DNA of 43,219 nt from an uncultured Pelagibacteraceae bacterium. Its GTDB lineage: Bacteria > Pseudomonadota > Alphaproteobacteria > Pelagibacterales > Pelagibacteraceae. How positions within the stretch are numbered: position 1 is the stretch's first letter; each line of letters opens with the position of its first letter. The position numbers were made by a program, and so were the translations under genes. The stretch spans positions 1-43,219 of the forward strand of contig CACDCI010000005.1 of NCBI GenBank assembly GCA_902551215.1, given 5' to 3'. The notes beneath the pieces were generated by a model. It did no database searches and was not told the DNA's origin. It saw nothing but the letters and a program-made list of their open reading frames with translations. This document shows, one piece after another, positions 27,047 through 36,661 of this stretch.

Positions 27047-27400
27047 ATGCCTAAAAGAAAAATAACTAAGTTTGATGATTTAAAATTTGAACCTTTTGAT
27101 AGATATGGAAAAACTATACCTGGAATGTCCTGGCATAAAATAAGTTATGATGACAAAACTAATTTTGGAACTTATGTTTCTAAGTTAGAGCCTGGAACTA
27201 AAACCATTCCTCATGTTCATACTGGCTTTGAAGAGTTTATGATCTTAGAAGGGGAATTAATAGATTCAGATGGTGTTATTTTTAAAAAAGGAGACTTTAT
27301 TACTTATGAGCCTAACTCTTCACATTCATCTTATACAAAAAAAGGTTGTTTAATTCTCACTTTTATGAGAGGACGCAATAATCAAATCAAAGAAAAATAA
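27047..27400 (+). CDS. cupin domain-containing protein
   Basis: TIPHVHTGFEEFMILEGELIDSDGVIFKKGDFITYEPNSSHSS. Confidence 0.75.
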   Translation: MPKRKITKFDDLKFEPFDRYGKTIPGMSWHKISYDDKTNFGTYVSKLEPGTKTIPHVHTGFEEFMILEGELIDSDGVIFKKGDFITYEPNSSHSSYTKKGCLILTFMRGRNNQIKEK

Positions 27401-27408
27401 TTATATTT

Positions 27409-28104
27409 ATGATTGGTATTTTAGGCGGAATGGGAACGCAGGCAGGTTTAGATTTTTGTAATAAATTAGCAAAATTAAACCGAGGTAAACTAGATCAGCA
27501 ATACCCTATGTTTATACTCTACAATAAATCAAATACACCAAGAAGACCTGAAAATTTAAAAAAATATTACAACGTTTTAAATGAACTCGTCAAAGGTTGC
27601 AAAATGCTGCAAAAAAATAAATGCAAATTTATTGTTATGCCATGTAATACGGCTCATTATTGGCAAGACGATATTCAAAGAAAAATTAAAATACCTTTAT
27701 TAAGTATGCCAAAAGAAGTTTATAAATACACCAAAAAGTCATGCAAAAAAAATTCTACAATTGGTATTTTATGTACAGAAGCTACATTAAAAACAAAAAT
27801 TTATAATAATTATTTCGATAAAAATTTTAGATTAATTAGTCCTGAAAAAAAAATACAAAAAAATTCTGTTAATAAATCGATTAAACTAGTTAAAATGGGA
27901 AAGGTTAAAGAAGCTGAAATAGCACTTAGAACAGCTGTAAAACATTTAATAAAAAAAAAATGCAAAAAAATTATTTTAGGATGCACTGAATTGCCAATAG
28001 CTATTTTTGCTTACAAGTCATTTAGAAAAGCCAAAGAATCGAAACTTTTCATTGATCCAAATTTATTATTGGCTGAAGTTTGTATGAAGAAATATAAAAG
28101 GTAA
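27409..28104 (+). CDS. aspartate/glutamate racemase family protein
   Basis: IGILGGMGTQAGLDF, FIVMPCNTAHYW, KIILGCTELPIAI (paired Cys motifs). Confidence 0.85.
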   Translation: MIGILGGMGTQAGLDFCNKLAKLNRGKLDQQYPMFILYNKSNTPRRPENLKKYYNVLNELVKGCKMLQKNKCKFIVMPCNTAHYWQDDIQRKIKIPLLSMPKEVYKYTKKSCKKNSTIGILCTEATLKTKIYNNYFDKNFRLISPEKKIQKNSVNKSIKLVKMGKVKEAEIALRTAVKHLIKKKCKKIILGCTELPIAIFAYKSFRKAKESKLFIDPNLLLAEVCMKKYKR

Positions 28105-28105
28105 A

Positions 28106-28210
28106 TTATTTTTTTCTTTTCCTTCGTATTCTTTTATCAATTTCTCTGGCTATAATAAACAATGCAACTACTTGAAGTATTGTCCAAATTAAATCCCAGT
28201 CTAGACTCAT
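28106..28210 (-). CDS. 34-aa putative membrane microprotein MSLDWDLIWTILQVVALFIIAREIDKRIRRKRKK
   Basis: Read on the minus strand; ATGA overlap with the stop of the upstream methyltransferase; hydrophobic helix plus basic tail; not in the track. Confidence 0.45.
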   Translation of the reverse strand: MSLDWDLIWTILQVVALFIIAREIDKRIRRKRKK

Positions 28211-28866
28211 AAATTATTTTTTTCATTCACAACAAAAAATAGTTTCCTTGGAAATGTGCCTTCTTCAAATTTTTCTAAAGAAATATTTCTAAATCCATTT
28301 AGCAAAGAATTAATTTTTTTTTCTGAAAAATAATGAACAATAAATCCATCGTTTTCATAAAGATCTTCTCCTCTATGGATTCCTTTTTGAAAATCTCCAT
28401 CATTTATATGACGTACAGTATAAATATTAATACCCTCAGGCTTTAAAATTCTTAAAATTTCATTATTTAATTTTTCCAAATCATTTGTCGTTAATGCCAT
28501 ACAATAAAGCATATGAGAATAACAAGCTTCTATAGAATTATCTTCGAATGGAAGTTTTTCTCTTACATCGAACAGTTTTGTTGTAACATAATTAGATAAA
28601 TTTTCTTTATTAGTTTTCTGATTAATTACTTTAATCCCTGATGCGCTATAATCTAATGCAGTTGTGTGAATTGAATTTTTTGCAAAGAATATAGTATCTC
28701 TTCCTAATCCTGCTCCAATCTCAACTATTTTATTAATCTTTTTTTCCTGAAATAATTTTAGAGCTTTTTTTGCTGATAAACTTGGTGTTAAACCAAACAT
28801 CTCAGGCTTATTTGAGAAGTTTTTTTCCCAATGCTGAGATTGTTGGTTTAATATTTTTTGGTCCAA
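28207..28866 (-). CDS. class I SAM-dependent methyltransferase
   Basis: KIVEIGAGLGRDTIFFAKNSIHTTALDYS motif I; YSHMLYCMAL. Confidence 0.8.
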   Translation of the reverse strand: MDQKILNQQSQHWEKNFSNKPEMFGLTPSLSAKKALKLFQEKKINKIVEIGAGLGRDTIFFAKNSIHTTALDYSASGIKVINQKTNKENLSNYVTTKLFDVREKLPFEDNSIEACYSHMLYCMALTTNDLEKLNNEILRILKPEGINIYTVRHINDGDFQKGIHRGEDLYENDGFIVHYFSEKKINSLLNGFRNISLEKFEEGTFPRKLFFVVNEKNNL

Positions 28867-28867
28867 T

Positions 28868-29530
28868 CTATTTAGATGGATCTGGAACCTTACGCAAATA
28901 AGGTTTTAAAGTTTTCCAACCATCTGGATATATTTTTTTTGCTTCCTCGTTTGTAACTTTAGGAACAATGATTACATCCTCACCTGGTTTCCAGTCAGCT
29001 GGTGTAGCAATTTTATGTTTTGCTGTTCGCTGCATTGAATCAATTGTTCTTAATATCTCGTGAAAGTTTCGCCCAGTTGTCATTGGGTAAGTTAAAAATA
29101 ATCCAATTCTTTTATCTGGTCTAATAACATAAACAGTTCTAACTGTTTCATTATCTACAGCGGTACGTCCCATGGACGTAGTTCCTGCATCTCCTTCCAA
29201 CATATTATAAAGTTTTGCAACTTCTAGCTTTTCATCTGCTACAATCGGATAATTTGGTTTTAAACCGCAAACATCCTTAATATCATCAAGCCATTTAATG
29301 TGATCAGATACTGGATCCACACTAAGACCCATAACTTTTACATTTCTTTTTTCAAACTCAGGTTTCATTTTCGCTAATGCACCTAGTTCTGTTGTACAAA
29401 CTGGCGTAAAATCTTTTGGATGTGAAAATAATATTCCCCAACTATCACCAAGCCAATTGTGAAAAGATAATTTTCCTTCAGAAGTTTCTGCCGTAAAATC
29501 CGGTGCTACACTATTAATTTTTAAAGTCAT
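28868..29530 (-). CDS. peroxiredoxin (1-Cys Prx6-like); start at internal Met preferred
   Basis: LFSHPKDFTPVCTTELGALAK; gagaggaaaaATG ribosome-binding site at 29530. Confidence 0.9.
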   Translation of the reverse strand: MTLKINSVAPDFTAETSEGKLSFHNWLGDSWGILFSHPKDFTPVCTTELGALAKMKPEFEKRNVKVMGLSVDPVSDHIKWLDDIKDVCGLKPNYPIVADEKLEVAKLYNMLEGDAGTTSMGRTAVDNETVRTVYVIRPDKRIGLFLTYPMTTGRNFHEILRTIDSMQRTAKHKIATPADWKPGEDVIIVPKVTNEEAKKIYPDGWKTLKPYLRKVPDPSK

Positions 29531-29614
29531 TTTTTCCTCTCTCTTAATGTTTTTTAGAATTATTATAATCAAGATTTATTTGCTATGCAATTTCTTATAG
29601 TTTAAATTCCATCA

Positions 29615-30316
29615 ATGATATTTGAACAATTATTCGACTCTAAATCTTCAACCTACACTTACATTTTATCGAGTGGCAAAGGTAGAGAGGCTTTGATTAT
29701 TGACCCAGTAATTGAAAATACTAATGAATATATAAAATTTTTAAAAAACTTAGATTTAAAATTAGTTAAAGTAATAGATACACATATTCATGCGGATCAC
29801 ATCTCAGGTTTAAATGAACTTGGCAAAAGAACGAAATGTTCAAAAATTATGGGCGAACATTCTTCCTCCGAGATTATTGATATTCGAGTAAAAGATAATG
29901 AAAAAATTAAAATTGAAAATATAGAACTAATTTCGCTTTACACTCCTGGTCACACTGATTGTTCTTATAGTTTTTTAATGAATGACAGAGTTTTTACTGG
30001 TGATACTTTGTTGATTAATGGAACAGGTAGAACAGACTTTCAAAATGGGAATTCGTATGATGCATATGACTCTCTTTTCAATAAATTATTAAAATTACCT
30101 GAAAAAACTTTAGTTTATCCTGCTCATGATTATAATGGTAAAAAATATTCAACTATTGAAAATGAAAAAAACAATAACCCAAGACTTCAAGTCAGTTCTC
30201 CTGAGGAATATGCTAAAATAATGGATAATCTAAATTTAAAAAACCCTGAAATGATTGATATAGCGGTACCAGCTAATAAAAAGGGGTTTACTTTAGACCA
30301 ACTTGGTTCAAACTAG
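29615..30316 (+). CDS. MBL-fold metallo-hydrolase, ETHE1-like persulfide dioxygenase family
   Basis: DTHIHADHISGLNEL, YTPGHTDCSYSFLMNDRVFTGDTLLINGTGRTDFQNG, VYPAHDYNG. Confidence 0.82.
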   Translation: MIFEQLFDSKSSTYTYILSSGKGREALIIDPVIENTNEYIKFLKNLDLKLVKVIDTHIHADHISGLNELGKRTKCSKIMGEHSSSEIIDIRVKDNEKIKIENIELISLYTPGHTDCSYSFLMNDRVFTGDTLLINGTGRTDFQNGNSYDAYDSLFNKLLKLPEKTLVYPAHDYNGKKYSTIENEKNNNPRLQVSSPEEYAKIMDNLNLKNPEMIDIAVPANKKGFTLDQLGSN

Positions 30317-30355
30317 CTTTTAATTTTTAAAATAATACTTATATAAGATTTTATT

Positions 30356-30925
30356 ATGAATGATTTTTTACAGTCAATTATTGATCGTGATCCTGCTGCA
30401 AAATCAAAATTAAGTGTAATTTTGACTTACCCTGGTGTTAAAGCAGTTTTTTTTCATCAAATTGCAAATTTTTTTTGTGTTGCAAAGTTTGATCTTATTG
30501 CAAGAATGATATCTCAATTTTCAAGATTCTTAACTGGGATAGAAATTCATCCTAAAGCAAAAATTGGAAAAAATTTATTTATTGATCATGGTATGGGAGT
30601 TGTTATTGGCGAAACTTCTGAAATAGGTGACAATGTAACTATTTATCATATGGTCACATTAGGAGGTATTTCTCCAAGCATTGACTCTGACAATCAAAGA
30701 GATGTTAAAAGACATCCAACATTAAAAGACAATGTTGTGGTTGGTTCTGGTGCTCAAGTACTAGGTCCAGTTGTGGTTGGTAAGAACGCTAAGATTGGAG
30801 CAAATGCAGTTGTTACTAAAGATGTTCCAGAAAATGCAGTAATGGTTGGCATTCCTGCTAAAAATGTTGGAACTACCACAGAAGAATTTAAACCCTACGG
30901 TATCACTCCTAGTAGTGGTGAATAA
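30356..30925 (+). CDS. cysE: serine O-acetyltransferase
   Basis: Hexapeptide repeats: [30 protein letters not shown]...[22 protein letters not shown]. Confidence 0.92.
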   Translation: MNDFLQSIIDRDPAAKSKLSVILTYPGVKAVFFHQIANFFCVAKFDLIARMISQFSRFLTGIEIHPKAKIGKNLFIDHGMGVVIGETSEIGDNVTIYHMVTLGGISPSIDSDNQRDVKRHPTLKDNVVVGSGAQVLGPVVVGKNAKIGANAVVTKDVPENAVMVGIPAKNVGTTTEEFKPYGITPSSGE

Positions 30926-30927
30926 AA

Positions 30928-31929
30928 ATGAAAAATTTACAAAATAGTTTTATTCAAGGAATTGGAAACACTCCTTTGATAAAACTTAAAGCAGCTTCAG
31001 AAATAACTGGTTGTAATGTTTACGGTAAGGCTGAATATTTAAATCCAGGTGGATCAGTAAAAGATCGAGCAGCTTTGGCATTAATTAAAGATGCAGAAGA
31101 AAAAAAACTTATTTTAAAAGGCGGAACTATTGTTGAAGGAACAGCTGGAAACACTGGAATAGGACTCTGTTTATTAGGAAATTCTCTAGGTTATAAAACA
31201 ATAATTGTAATGAATGATAACCAGACTCAAGAAAAAAAAGATACTTTAAGAAATATTGGCGCAGAACTTAGATTGGTGCCGGCAAAACCCTATAAAGATG
31301 ATGGTAATTTTGTCAAAGTTGCTGGTAGACTTGCGGAAGAATTAAAACCAAAGAATAATAATGGAGTTGTTTGGGCTAATCAATTTGACAATGTTGCAAA
31401 TTCCAAAGGTCATTATGAAAATACAGGACCTGAAATTTGGAGTCAAACAGATGGCAAAGTTGATGGATTTGTTTGCTCATCTGGTACTGGAGGAACAATA
31501 GCTGGTGTCAGCAATGCGTTGAAAGAAAAAAATAAAGATATTAAAATTTATTTATCCGATCCTAAGGGATCAGCTTTATACAATTATATTGTTAATGGTG
31601 AATTAAAAAGTGAAGGTGGATCTATCACTGAAGGAATTGGATCTAGCAGAATTACTAAAAATTTTGCAACTGCAAAGATCGATGGTGCTTTTTCAATAGA
31701 TGACAAAGAATCTTTGCCAATTATATATGATTTAATTCAAAATGAAGGTTTAAGCCTAGGTACAAGCTGTGGAGTTAATATAGCAGGTGCCATAAGATTA
31801 GGAAAAGAACTTGGACCTGGTCATACAATCGTTACAATTCTTTGTGACAAATCTGATAGATACAATAGTAAGTTGTTTAATAAATCGTTTCTTCAGGAAA
31901 AAGGATTGCCTTTTCCAAATTGGATTTGA
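30928..31929 (+). CDS. cysK: cysteine synthase
   Basis: IGNTPLIKL, NPGGSVKDRAAL (PLP Lys), EGTAGNTGIGL, SSGTGGTIAG. Confidence 0.9.
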   Translation: MKNLQNSFIQGIGNTPLIKLKAASEITGCNVYGKAEYLNPGGSVKDRAALALIKDAEEKKLILKGGTIVEGTAGNTGIGLCLLGNSLGYKTIIVMNDNQTQEKKDTLRNIGAELRLVPAKPYKDDGNFVKVAGRLAEELKPKNNNGVVWANQFDNVANSKGHYENTGPEIWSQTDGKVDGFVCSSGTGGTIAGVSNALKEKNKDIKIYLSDPKGSALYNYIVNGELKSEGGSITEGIGSSRITKNFATAKIDGAFSIDDKESLPIIYDLIQNEGLSLGTSCGVNIAGAIRLGKELGPGHTIVTILCDKSDRYNSKLFNKSFLQEKGLPFPNWI

Positions 31930-31946
31930 TAAAAGCAAATAATAAT

Positions 31947-32813
31947 ATGTACATTGTTATAACTGGAGGCGCTGGTTTTGTTGGTTCAAATTTAATAAAA
32001 TTATTATTAAAAAAAACAAACAAAAAAATTATATCAATCGACAATTACAGTTCTGGTAATAAAAAAAATCATATCAAAAGCAATAGAGTTAAATACATAA
32101 AATCTGATACAAAAAATATATCTTCAGTTTTAAAAAATCCAAAAAAAATTCATTCATTGTTTCATTTTGGTGAATTTGCAAGAATTTATCAAAGTTTTTT
32201 AAAAATGAATGAGTGTATTAATTCAAATACTATAGGAACTAACGCTGTATTTAGTTATTGTTTAAAGAATAAAATAAAACTTATTTATTCAGCAACTTCA
32301 GCTTCATTAGGAAATAAAGGAAATGATAAAAACCTTTCACCCTATGCATTTACTAAAGCAAAAAATTTAGAGTTATTAGAAAATTTAAAAAAATGGTTTA
32401 ACTTTAAATACGAAGTGATCTACTTTTACAATGTATATGGACCTAACCAAATATTAAAAGGTTCAATGGCAACTGTGATTGGAATTTTTGAAAGATGTTA
32501 CAAAAACAAAAAACCAATGCCAGTTGTAAAACCAGGAAATCAAACTAGAAGATTTACACATATAAATGACACGGTTAAAATTTGCTATCTTGCTTGGAAA
32601 AAAAATAAGTGCAGACATTACAGTATTTCTCATAAAAAAAGTTATTCTATACTCCAAGTTGCAAAAATGTTCAGTAACAAAATTAAATTATTACGAAAAA
32701 GACCCGGTGAAAGATATGCTTCTGCTTTAACTAATATGAATTTATCAAAAAAAATACATAAATATTTTGGAAAAGAAAATTTAAAAGACTATATTAATAC
32801 AATTAAAAAATAG
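31947..32813 (+). CDS. NAD-dependent epimerase/dehydratase (UDP-glucose 4-epimerase-like)
   Basis: VITGGAGFVGSNLIKLL; SPYAFTK; YFYNVYGPNQ. Confidence 0.82.
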   Translation: MYIVITGGAGFVGSNLIKLLLKKTNKKIISIDNYSSGNKKNHIKSNRVKYIKSDTKNISSVLKNPKKIHSLFHFGEFARIYQSFLKMNECINSNTIGTNAVFSYCLKNKIKLIYSATSASLGNKGNDKNLSPYAFTKAKNLELLENLKKWFNFKYEVIYFYNVYGPNQILKGSMATVIGIFERCYKNKKPMPVVKPGNQTRRFTHINDTVKICYLAWKKNKCRHYSISHKKSYSILQVAKMFSNKIKLLRKRPGERYASALTNMNLSKKIHKYFGKENLKDYINTIKK

Positions 32814-32822
32814 GGAGAAAAT

Positions 32823-33119
32823 ATGGAAAAAGAAATGCTAGCAATAGCAAAATTGAAAAGTGGTGAAGGAAAATTTGAAAAATTCATGGGATTTATGCAA
32901 TCAGATGAAGGAATGGCAGTAAGGAAAACTATTGCGCATGTTGAAAAAACAGTTCCAGCAATAGCACCAGATAAAAGTTATGTTATGTTTAAAGTCTCAG
33001 TTCATAATGAAGAAGAAATGAAGAAGTTCGCTTCTGGTAATAATCCGATAGCAAAACCTATTTTCGATGAATGTATCGAAGTTGTTCAAATGTTTGAATT
33101 GAGCAAAGTTAATCTATAA
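32823..33119 (+). CDS. hypothetical protein, 98 aa
   Basis: Gene-like ORF with ggagaaaatATG RBS. Confidence 0.6.
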   Translation: MEKEMLAIAKLKSGEGKFEKFMGFMQSDEGMAVRKTIAHVEKTVPAIAPDKSYVMFKVSVHNEEEMKKFASGNNPIAKPIFDECIEVVQMFELSKVNL

Positions 33120-33145
33120 GGGTCAATAAAAAAGAAAGGAACAAT

Positions 33146-33466
33146 ATGTCAATAATAGAAAAAATGACAAAAATTGTTAATGAGGGAGATGTAGCCGCAG
33201 GTGAACAAATGATACATGATGATTATCAATTTTTAATGCATTCATCTGGAAACATACTAGGCAAACAAGATATTTTAAAATGGTTAAGCATGAAAGATGT
33301 TAAAAAAGATAAAGTTAGAGTTCTTTTTGAAAATAATGAAGTTGGATTTGAACATGCTTATGTAAGTTATAACGATGGCAATAAGGAAGCTGTTATGACA
33401 TATTACAAATATAAAGATGGAAAAGTTGCTTATATGGAGACTGGTGCAACTAAATTACCAAAATAA
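33146..33466 (+). CDS. SnoaL/NTF2-like protein
   Basis: Short cone-fold-like sequence IEKMTKIVNEGDVAAGEQMIHDDYQFLMHSSGNILGKQDILKWL; ATG overlap with next CDS. Confidence 0.55.
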   Translation: MSIIEKMTKIVNEGDVAAGEQMIHDDYQFLMHSSGNILGKQDILKWLSMKDVKKDKVRVLFENNEVGFEHAYVSYNDGNKEAVMTYYKYKDGKVAYMETGATKLPK

Positions 33467-33855
33467 TGAATAAAGTAATTGGTTTTGTTATGGTAGGAAC
33501 TAATGAGCTTGAAAAATCAAGCAAGTTTTATGATCCTGTCTTAGCTCATCTTGGAATGAAAAGAGTTACTATTACAGAAAGATATATCGGTTACGGTCAT
33601 TCAAGTGAAGATGACGGAGTTAAATTTTATATTACAAAACCTCATAATAAAGAAAAAGCAACTGTAGGCAACGGCACAATGGTTGCTTTGTCAGCTGAAA
33701 CAAAAGAGGCTGTAGATAAATTTCATGCAACTGCATTAGAAAATGGAGCTGTTAATGAAGGAGATCCAGGGCCAAGATCTGATGGAAATTATTATGCGTA
33801 TTTTCGTGATTTAGATGGAAATAAAATCACAGCGAGATGTTTAGTAGGTAAATGA
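33466..33855 (+). CDS. VOC (glyoxalase-like) family protein
   Basis: GFVMVGTNELEKSSKFYDPVLAHLG...DPGPRSDGNYYAYFRDLDGNKI. Confidence 0.8.
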   Translation: MNKVIGFVMVGTNELEKSSKFYDPVLAHLGMKRVTITERYIGYGHSSEDDGVKFYITKPHNKEKATVGNGTMVALSAETKEAVDKFHATALENGAVNEGDPGPRSDGNYYAYFRDLDGNKITARCLVGK

Positions 33856-33861
33856 AAAATA

Positions 33862-34200
33862 ATGAGTAATATCACAGCTTACATAATTTTAATAGTTGCA
33901 GTTGTTTTAGGAACTGCATCAAATGGTTTTGCTAAAGGTGCTCAAGGTTTTACATTATTAATACCAAGTATTATCACAGCAGTAACTATTGTTGGATGTA
34001 TGTATACCTTGTCACTTGTTATGAAAACAATTCCTGTTGGTGTTACTTATGCTTCATTTGCAGGATTATGTATTATAGCAACTACAATTGTAGGTATTTA
34101 CAAATTCAAACAAATGCCAGACCTTTATACAATTTTAGGACTTGCTTTAATTATAACTGGGGTGTTAATTGTTAATTTGTTAGGTAAATCAAGTTCTTAA
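33862..34200 (+). CDS. SMR-family small membrane transporter, copy 1
   Basis: Four hydrophobic helices; TIPVGVTYASFAGLCII, ...LIITGVLIVNLLGKSSS. Confidence 0.8.
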   Translation: MSNITAYIILIVAVVLGTASNGFAKGAQGFTLLIPSIITAVTIVGCMYTLSLVMKTIPVGVTYASFAGLCIIATTIVGIYKFKQMPDLYTILGLALIITGVLIVNLLGKSSS

Positions 34201-34205
34201 AATTT

Positions 34206-34544
34206 ATGAATATAGCGTCTGGATATATTTTTTTAATTTTATCAGTAGTATTTGGAATTGGTGCAAACGGTTTTTTAAAAACAACTGAAGGATTTACAAA
34301 CTTAGTTCCAACTATTTTATGTGTTGCATCAATTGTTACTTGTCTTTTTTGTCTTTCAAAAGCTATGACAACAATACCTGTTGGTTTTACCTATGCTACA
34401 TATGGAGGCCTTACAATTACTGCTGTAACAATTTTTGGAATATTAAAATACAAACAAATGCCGAATATATATGGAATTATAGGTATAGGATTAATAGTTA
34501 TTGGAGTAGTACTCGTAAATTATCTAGGTAAAACAAATTCTTAA
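34206..34544 (+). CDS. SMR-family small membrane transporter, copy 2
   Basis: Homologous to the upstream neighbour; TIPVGFTYATYGGLTI, LIVIGVVLVNYLGKTNS. Confidence 0.8.
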   Translation: MNIASGYIFLILSVVFGIGANGFLKTTEGFTNLVPTILCVASIVTCLFCLSKAMTTIPVGFTYATYGGLTITAVTIFGILKYKQMPNIYGIIGIGLIVIGVVLVNYLGKTNS

Positions 34545-34559
34545 TACAAAGGAGCAATC

Positions 34560-35474
34560 ATGTCTGAGTTAATCGCGTTTATTGGCGTTGGCAATATGGG
34601 AAATCCAATGGCCGAAAATTTAATGAAAGCAGGAAAAAAAGTTAAAGTTTTTGATCTGTCAAAAAAAATGATCGAAAAGGCAAAAGAAAAAAAGCTTGAT
34701 GTTGTAGAAAACTTAGATGATTTAATTACAAATGAAGTGACCGCTGTAATAACAATGTTGCCTGAAGGAAAAAACTCAAAAGAAGTTTATTTAGGAGACA
34801 AAGGGATAATTAATAAAGTATCAAAAAATTGTCTTCTTATTGATTGTTCTACAATTGATATTAAAACATCAATCGAAATAGGAAAAAAGGCTACAGAAAA
34901 AAGAATTAAAATGATTGATGCTCCAGTAAGTGGTGGTGTAATGGGTGCACAAAAAGCAACTTTAAATATTATGGCAGGTGGAACGAAAGAAGCTTTTGAT
35001 CTTGCGCTACCTTTATTAAAAATTATGGGAAAAAATATTTTCCACGCTGGAGATCTTGGAAGTGGTAACGGAGCAAAAATTTGCAACAACATGTCCTTGG
35101 GAATTACAATGATTGCAGCATCTGAATCATTGATGCTAGCAAAGAGATTGAATATCGATATTAAAAAAGTTCATGAAATAATGAAAAATGCATCAGGTAA
35201 TAGTTGGCCCATATCTGTTTATCCGCCTTTACCTGGTTTAATTGAAGGAACTCCATCAAATAATAATTATCGTCCAGGATTTTCTGCGGGAATGATGAAT
35301 AAAGATTTAAAATTAGCTTACGAATGTGCAAAACAAGTTAAAGCTTCTACTCCTCTTGGAACTATAGCTTTAGAAATTTATAACAAATTTTGTGAGGAAG
35401 GTAATGGTGCCAAAGATTTTTCTGCTATTTCGAAAGTTGTTGGGGGTGATGCCTGGAATTATCCAATAGATTGA
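34560..35474 (+). CDS. NAD(P)-dependent beta-hydroxyacid dehydrogenase (3-hydroxyisobutyrate dehydrogenase-like)
   Basis: FIGVGNMGNPMAENLMKAG; IDAPVSGGVMGAQKATLNIMAGG; GNGAKICNNM. Confidence 0.88.
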   Translation: MSELIAFIGVGNMGNPMAENLMKAGKKVKVFDLSKKMIEKAKEKKLDVVENLDDLITNEVTAVITMLPEGKNSKEVYLGDKGIINKVSKNCLLIDCSTIDIKTSIEIGKKATEKRIKMIDAPVSGGVMGAQKATLNIMAGGTKEAFDLALPLLKIMGKNIFHAGDLGSGNGAKICNNMSLGITMIAASESLMLAKRLNIDIKKVHEIMKNASGNSWPISVYPPLPGLIEGTPSNNNYRPGFSAGMMNKDLKLAYECAKQVKASTPLGTIALEIYNKFCEEGNGAKDFSAISKVVGGDAWNYPID

Positions 35475-35867
35475 TTATTTAAAATTATCATCTACTTCCA
35501 CTTGATAACCTTCAACTAATCTATTTGTTTCATTAGCCATACCCACAACTGCAATCATTTCATTCAGCATCTCATCAGTAGCTCCTTTTTTTTTCGCAGC
35601 TAAACTATGAGATTTTATACAATACTCACAGCCATTAGTTATAGATACCGCTACATATATTAACTCTTTAACTATTGGATCAAGTGCACCCTTTTTCATT
35701 ACTTGTTTTAACGAAGTCCAAGTTCTTTCTAAAGTTTCTGGACTATTTGCAAGATTTTTCCAAAAATTTGGTACTTCCGTAATTTGTCTTACACTCTTTA
35801 TTTCATCATATATTTCTTTAACTTTTCCCTTAGCTTCATTTTCAGGAATTGGTTTAAATACTGGCAT
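35475..35867 (-). CDS. carboxymuconolactone decarboxylase/AhpD-like protein
   Basis: KELIYVAVSITNGCEYCIKSHSLAAKKKG (CxxC...H). Confidence 0.85.
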   Translation of the reverse strand: MPVFKPIPENEAKGKVKEIYDEIKSVRQITEVPNFWKNLANSPETLERTWTSLKQVMKKGALDPIVKELIYVAVSITNGCEYCIKSHSLAAKKKGATDEMLNEMIAVVGMANETNRLVEGYQVEVDDNFK

Positions 35868-35878
35868 GTTACCTCCTA

Positions 35879-36607
35879 TTATATTTTAAGAATATCACTC
35901 TTAAACTTTGAATACAAAATTTTAGAATAATTATTCATATTTTCCATGTTTGCTTTTGCTTCATTGTCAAATTTTTGAAGTGCATCTGGGCCTAATTCTT
36001 TTTCCAAAGCTGACTTATATTCTGGTACACACCCCCATTCACTTACAGTCGTATCTTTAACTTCTATATGAAATTGAATTCCATATGCATAATTTTGGTA
36101 TTTAAAAATCTGATATTTGGTTTCTGGAGAAGATGCTAAAAGAGTTACATCATTATTATCTTCTAAACCTTGAACTTCGTATGAATGCCACTGCAAAGAA
36201 GTAATTTTTTCAGGAAATTTTGAAAATAATGGATCATTATTTTTGTTTTTTGAAAAATTAATATTTAACATTCCTATTTCTGGGTTTCTTGATTTAACAA
36301 CTTTTCCACCTACAACTTCGCCCAAAAGCTGACAGCCAAGACAAAATCCTAAATAAGGTTTTTTTAAATCAACAACAAATTTTTTTATTGCTTTTTTTTC
36401 ATCAACTAGCCATGGATGTTCTTTTTCCATCCAAGTATCCATAGGACCCCCCATGCAAAACATGGCATCAAATTTTGAAAGATCAGTTGGAATTTTTTCA
36501 CCTTGATCTAATTCTATTGTTGTTAGCTCAGCTCCATCCTTAATCATTAAATCTTTTATAAAACCAGGATCTTCTATTTTGATATGCTGTAAAATTAAAA
36601 CTCTCAT
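35879..36607 (-). CDS. class I glutamine amidotransferase-like protein
   Basis: MGGPMDTWMEKEHPWL, PYLGFCLGCQLLGEVVGG, GIQFHIEV. Confidence 0.88.
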   Translation of the reverse strand: MRVLILQHIKIEDPGFIKDLMIKDGAELTTIELDQGEKIPTDLSKFDAMFCMGGPMDTWMEKEHPWLVDEKKAIKKFVVDLKKPYLGFCLGCQLLGEVVGGKVVKSRNPEIGMLNINFSKNKNNDPLFSKFPEKITSLQWHSYEVQGLEDNNDVTLLASSPETKYQIFKYQNYAYGIQFHIEVKDTTVSEWGCVPEYKSALEKELGPDALQKFDNEAKANMENMNNYSKILYSKFKSDILKI

Positions 36608-36661
36608 TTTTTAATGAAAGTATACTAGAATCTACTAGAAAGTTCTATGTTTGCTCCATAA

